From Podospora pseudoanserina (taxonomy: Eukaryota; Ascomycota; Sordariomycetes; Sordariales; Podosporaceae), in the NCBI RefSeq assembly GCF_035222485.1, contig NC_085920.1, forward strand, positions 7,674,001 to 7,738,000: DNA of 64,000 nucleotides, given 5' to 3'. Positions 60,996 to 64,000 of the stretch are shown piece after piece. A program made the position numbers and the translations under genes. Position 1 is the stretch's first letter. Each line of letters starts with the position of its first letter. The notes under the pieces were generated by a model. The model ran no database searches, was not told the origin of the DNA, and was given only the letters and a program-made list of their open reading frames with translations.

Positions 60996-61038
60996 GTGGG
61001 TCACTCGCTTATATGGGTCACTCGCTTATAATATACGT
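60996..61038 (-). repeat. Right terminal inverted repeat
   Basis: Mirror of the left end; ends in ACGT followed by the TA target site. Confidence 0.9.
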
Positions 61039-61040
61039 TA

Positions 61041-61519
61041 TCTCGTTATCACTCCTTTACCCATCGCACGCGTTCAGGTTGTGATCTAGCCGACTACATC
61101 CCCTGAACTTTATGTTGCATGTTTTGTTATCATTTATCGGCTACAACCTAGGTACTTACCTTCCCACCTCAATCCGACGATATTGTTACACTTCATGGAA
61201 GATATACAATAGCTGAACATGGTGTGAGGCTTGGAGCACACAGAACAAGGACCGACATACCGCAGTTGACGCATGGTCTTTTTGCTAGTAAGTTATTCCC
61301 AGTATTGGGTAGCGATGCCAAGCGGTTGCGGATCAAAACCACTGCTTGCGAGGACAAGTCATTGGCAGCGATACGTGAGCTCGGCGTTGGTGAGGCGCAG
61401 TCATGAGATGCGGGTTCTAAGCGTTGAAGCAATCGTCAAGAGAGTTGTGCCGCCCCTCTCACGTGTCAGACGCGTCTGTCCTACACATCACCTTTTCCTC
61501 CAAATTGTGTCTTAGGGCA
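61041..61519. other. Upstream region of the truncated paralogue
   Basis: The stretch before the ATG (GTTGTGCCGCCCCTCTCACGTG..) resembles the one before the intact pepsin-fold gene (GCTGCGCCCCTCACGTGTTGGACGC), so the promoter was duplicated with the gene. Confidence 0.5.
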
Positions 61520-62531
61520 ATGCATTACAAGACGTTTTACCACAGCCCAGAGGTAATTCCAGTAGCCCTGCTTGTTTTGGCTCAGTCAGTACATTGTCAA
61601 CAAACGACCGACAGCAATGGTAAGGCGACAAAACTTCATTGGACGGGCCAACGGAACTTTTCTGACGCCCCAAGATACCTTGAACACACCAAGGGCCCAT
61701 GGGCAGCGCTCTCGGTTCTTTCAGGAACGCATGATTTGTCCGGCCTCACAAAGGAACAGAGCGTCGTGCCCATTTGGCCGTCTCCATGGACCAACATTTC
61801 CGAGATCTGGTGTTCAAATCTGCTTTTCAAAGAGGAGCTCTCAGATGCCTACAGGGTCAATAGGTCTTTGATCTTAAAACCATCTTCCTTCAATTGTCCG
61901 TATCAAGGTGGCGCCAAACTGCCGAACTGGACCATGTCCATTCCGAGTGTTGCCATTGGGCCGAACTATGCCGAACTTTTCCACGCCCAGGTCCCGATCA
62001 TTGCCCTGAATGAGTCAACCCTGTACCTGGAACCTGAGATCACCATCCGCTTCACACTCGGTGATATACTAGCTCTTGGACCGTCCAGCGAGCCAGGTAT
62101 CCGAAGCATTGTTCAGCAACTGAAGGATGCTGGTCGACTTCTCAGCAGTTCTTTTGGGCTCTACATGGGGAGGCCTGACTGGAAGCTTCCCAGCAAAATG
62201 GTTCTCGGGGGCTACGAAAAGTCCTTGATCAACGAGGGGTTTATCATGTTTGATGTGATGGACAAGCCCGAGAGCGTTGGAGAAGACTATCTTTTCCGAA
62301 TTTCCTTGAAGGACGTCAGGCTGGGTTGTTACGACTGGAAAGGTCATGTCTTTGACTGGGCCACTACGGAGAGTCCGAACACAAGTGCTGAAGCGTATAT
62401 TTGAAGGGTCGTCCCGAATGGACCCATCCGCGGAACTGAGCGAGGCAGGCAACTTAGTCTTCTTATGGAGCGGTTTGAGTGGTACAGTCGTAGGGCTATT
62501 AGTTGTATTCAGAACATCTGAATTTGACTGA
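61520..62531 (+). pseudogene. Truncated paralogue of the pepsin-fold protein
   Basis: ATG at 61520, signal peptide MHYKTFYHSPEVIPVALLVLAQSVHC, then GPWAALSVLSGTHDL, WPSPWTNISEIW, GDILALGPSSEPGIRSIVQQLKDAGRLLSSSFGLYMGRPDWKLPSKMVLGGYEKS and YLFRISLKDVRLG, all aligning with the first ~300 residues of the gene at 57190. The frame ends at 62404 (294 residues versus 636). In another frame 62380-62531 reads FLWSGLSGTVVGLLVVF, like the paralogue's membrane helix. So the middle and much of the C-terminal half (about 300 codons) are deleted. A soluble secreted 294-residue product is possible, but I think it a pseudogene. Confidence 0.7.
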
Positions 62532-62739
62532 ACGTTTGTGAAGGTTTGTTGGCACCAGTAGAACCTGGATTGGTAGAGGTGAATGCGCCCTGCATCTGGC
62601 TTCCAAAGTCCTTCGCTTTGCGCAACAGAAAATGAAGCACTCATCCCACCGATGGGATGAAAATGACGAGACATACCAGAGGAAAGAAAAGTAAGTCCAT
62701 CTACAGCTTCCTATGTCCTACCATAAGGTAAATCCCACT

Positions 62740-63080
62740 TGAAATCCACAGGTCGCGGATCTATTCTGGAATTGGCATTCGGAAAGTCTATCCAGCTGTG
62801 GTCTTGTCAGTTAATTAAATTGAAGCGAAAAAATCTACTACACTTACCATGTACCATTTCGCTTGTCCTCGCTCATATTGCATGACGGCGTCAAGGTACC
62901 AGTTAGGTTTGCAAAGGTTGTGCACAGCCCCATAGTTGTGACCACCGGCCAGAAGCATCGTGACGCGTTGGGTGGGCAATGGAATGTTGGGGGCGAGACC
63001 TGCCCAAACATGCTGTTAAGGTACGCAACCCTGGACAAGGCATGGTTTAGATTGAAATCTTTAGACATTTTGTCCTGAAT
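62740..63080 (-). CDS. Unrecognised exon(s)
   Basis: After a CTTAACAG acceptor at about 63012 the minus strand reads VWAGLAPNIPLPTQRVTMLLAGGHNYGAVHNLC.. WYLDAVMQYERGQAKWYM and meets a GTAAGT donor near 62848. A following segment IDFPNANSRIDPRPVDFKWDLPYG may be the next exon. Strong coding character, no family recognised; possibly a continuation of the hydrolase gene or a separate gene. Borders uncertain. Confidence 0.35.
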
Positions 63081-63152
63081 TTTTCCTTCACTAGACGCCC
63101 ATAGGTTAGCATCTTGAATTTAGGCAATTAGAAAAAACATCGGTTGACAGAA

Positions 63153-63806
63153 TTACTTACATGAACTTGCCCACTTCGGACGCTCCTCTGAGACATAAGC
63201 ATTGGCGACCCCTAGTTGGGCAGCCTTACCGCCAGCGCGACGTTTGTTAGGGCCCCGGCTGAGAATATGCTCACTTGTCCTGGATTCTCCCTCACGGCCC
63301 TGACCATAAACTTCCGCTACTGAGCCCTCTACGAAACTCACATTAGGGTAGCCATAATAACCTTTGGTGGTAAAAGCTTCCTTCGCCACCCTTCTTGGGT
63401 CACGAGAGGTGGGATCATTTCCCAATTTCTCATTTGTCGTGTTTTCTTTTGCAAACACCCCTTTCCACGGTAACTCACCATAGAGAAGCTCATAATTCTG
63501 GAAGGTATACGCTATTTGCAAAAGGGGGTAGTCAGACCCCTTGTAGACGGGAATGCAAGAAGACAAGGAGGCAATCTCGAGAGAGGCAAGAGCGTGGAGG
63601 CCGGTTTGGAGAGCCCAGGAGTTGGCTGTGTCGGAGGCTAGACCGAGGACGGTGTAGTTGTAGTATAGGGGAAGGAGCAAAGCGATGAAGGCAGTGGGAT
63701 TCCAATCGTTGTCGAGGATTATCTTTTTTTGGCTGGTGGTTGAGCCAGTGGGCAATAATGGCAAGCCTACAACGAGGAACAAGAACTGATAGCGGGGCTG
63801 CAGCAT
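63153..63806 (-). pseudogene. Secreted inosine/uridine nucleoside hydrolase-like gene, 3' part out of frame
   Basis: ATG at 63806; MLQPRYQFLFLVVGLPLLPTGSTT is a signal peptide. KIILDNDWNPTAFIALLLPLYYNYTVLGLASDTANSW, ALHALASLEIASLSSCIPVYKGSDYPLL and YELLYGELPWKGVFAKENTT match the N-terminal half of fungal nucleoside hydrolases (PF01156; the DxD..D calcium-binding start here is DNDW). After GYYGYPN the expected FMVRAVRENPGQVSIFSAGALTNVALAVR appears in another frame, without a clear intron, then runs into a stop. The calcium-site residues of the C-terminal half are not seen. The gene would release free bases from nucleosides outside the cell if whole; here it is probably broken, with at least one frame change. 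Confidence 0.65.
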
Positions 63807-64000
63807 CGTGACTGAAGACGAGATGAGTATGTGGTACCTTCGTCAAGTCAGGATAATTAAGATAAATACATCTTTTGGTGCAAAGAATATGTTGAGGGAA
63901 AGAAGTCAGGTGGTGAGATATTTCTTGTCGTGAGACGATAAGCACGAGTGCGATGCTGATCTGCATACAAGAGCGTGATAAGCATTCCTTCGGGGAATAA

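Larger units (their letters stand above)
59177..61038 (-). mobile_element. pogo/Fot1-type DNA transposon, 1862 bp, complete ends
   Basis: Terminal inverted repeats of 43 bp (59177-59219 and 60996-61038) start ACGTATATTATAAGCGAG. Each carries two tandem copies of TATAAGCGAGTGACCCA-like sequence. The element is flanked by TA on both sides (59175-59176; 61039-61040), the target duplication of Tc1/mariner-pogo elements. It holds one transposase frame on the minus strand. Insertion lies 76 bp after the stop of the pepsin-fold gene and before its paralogue. Confidence 0.9.

Overview
The window is nuclear DNA of a filamentous ascomycete (Pezizomycotina, most likely Sordariomycetes). Introns are short (about 45-75 nt, GT..AG, often with a CTAAC-type branch site). 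The gene families are typical of that group: fungal cutinase, BBE-like oxidase, NACHT/HEAT NLR, helical-N ankyrin proteins, PLAC8, and a SAT4/rhodopsin-like membrane protein. Several copies carry TA-rich, TAG/TAA-laden mutation (CpA to TpA) of the kind repeat-induced point mutation (RIP) leaves. The region looks accessory: recognisable genes alternate with broken genes, relic retroelements and one DNA transposon.

Layout. 0-6 kb: two tandem RNA-recognition-motif genes on the minus strand (the one at the left edge carries a stop) and a GPI-type cutinase. 6-12 kb: a P450 with a one-base frame break, old LTR pieces, and a large membrane protein. 12-19 kb: a covalent-flavin oxidase and a divergent ankyrin-von Willebrand A gene, flanked by two copies of a 300 bp repeat and a retroelement relic. 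19.6-26 kb: an F-box protein, a small ORF sharing its last 30 residues, and a helical-N/ankyrin protein. 26.7-29.3 kb: a deaminase pseudogene split by an LTR, a Ty3/gypsy integrase scrap, an inverted truncated LTR, and the 3' end of a phytase-like esterase gene. 29.9-36.2 kb: a two-TM glycine-rich membrane protein, a broken hypothetical, a small secreted protein and a frame-broken membrane protein.

37.4-41.9 kb is the most striking gene: a STAND/NLR-type protein with an N-terminal membrane segment, a lipase-like alpha/beta hydrolase, a NACHT NTPase, and 13 HEAT-like repeats, most of which are almost identical at DNA level. A WD40 relic of another NLR-type gene lies just downstream. 43.7-48.2 kb holds two ankyrin genes; the first has a RIP-ruined 5' part and an intact disordered 3' part. 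48.5-56.3 kb holds a PLAC8 gene and remnants of a membrane protein, GUF1/LepA, a sacsin-type HATPase, a possible transcription factor and a SAT4-like protein. 57.2-62.5 kb holds a pepsin-fold membrane protein and its deleted paralogue, separated by a complete 1.86 kb pogo/Fot1 transposon with TA target duplication. The window ends in a decaying nucleoside hydrolase.

How the genes relate. There is no operon-like logic. The common theme is probable non-self recognition and surface sensing (NLR with homogenised repeats, two or three ankyrin/helical-N proteins, F-box, ANK-vWA, pepsin-like sensor with PPxY tail) in a repeat-rich, RIP-active neighbourhood where duplicated genes are being lost. All domain calls are by eye from translated sequence; no database search was possible.
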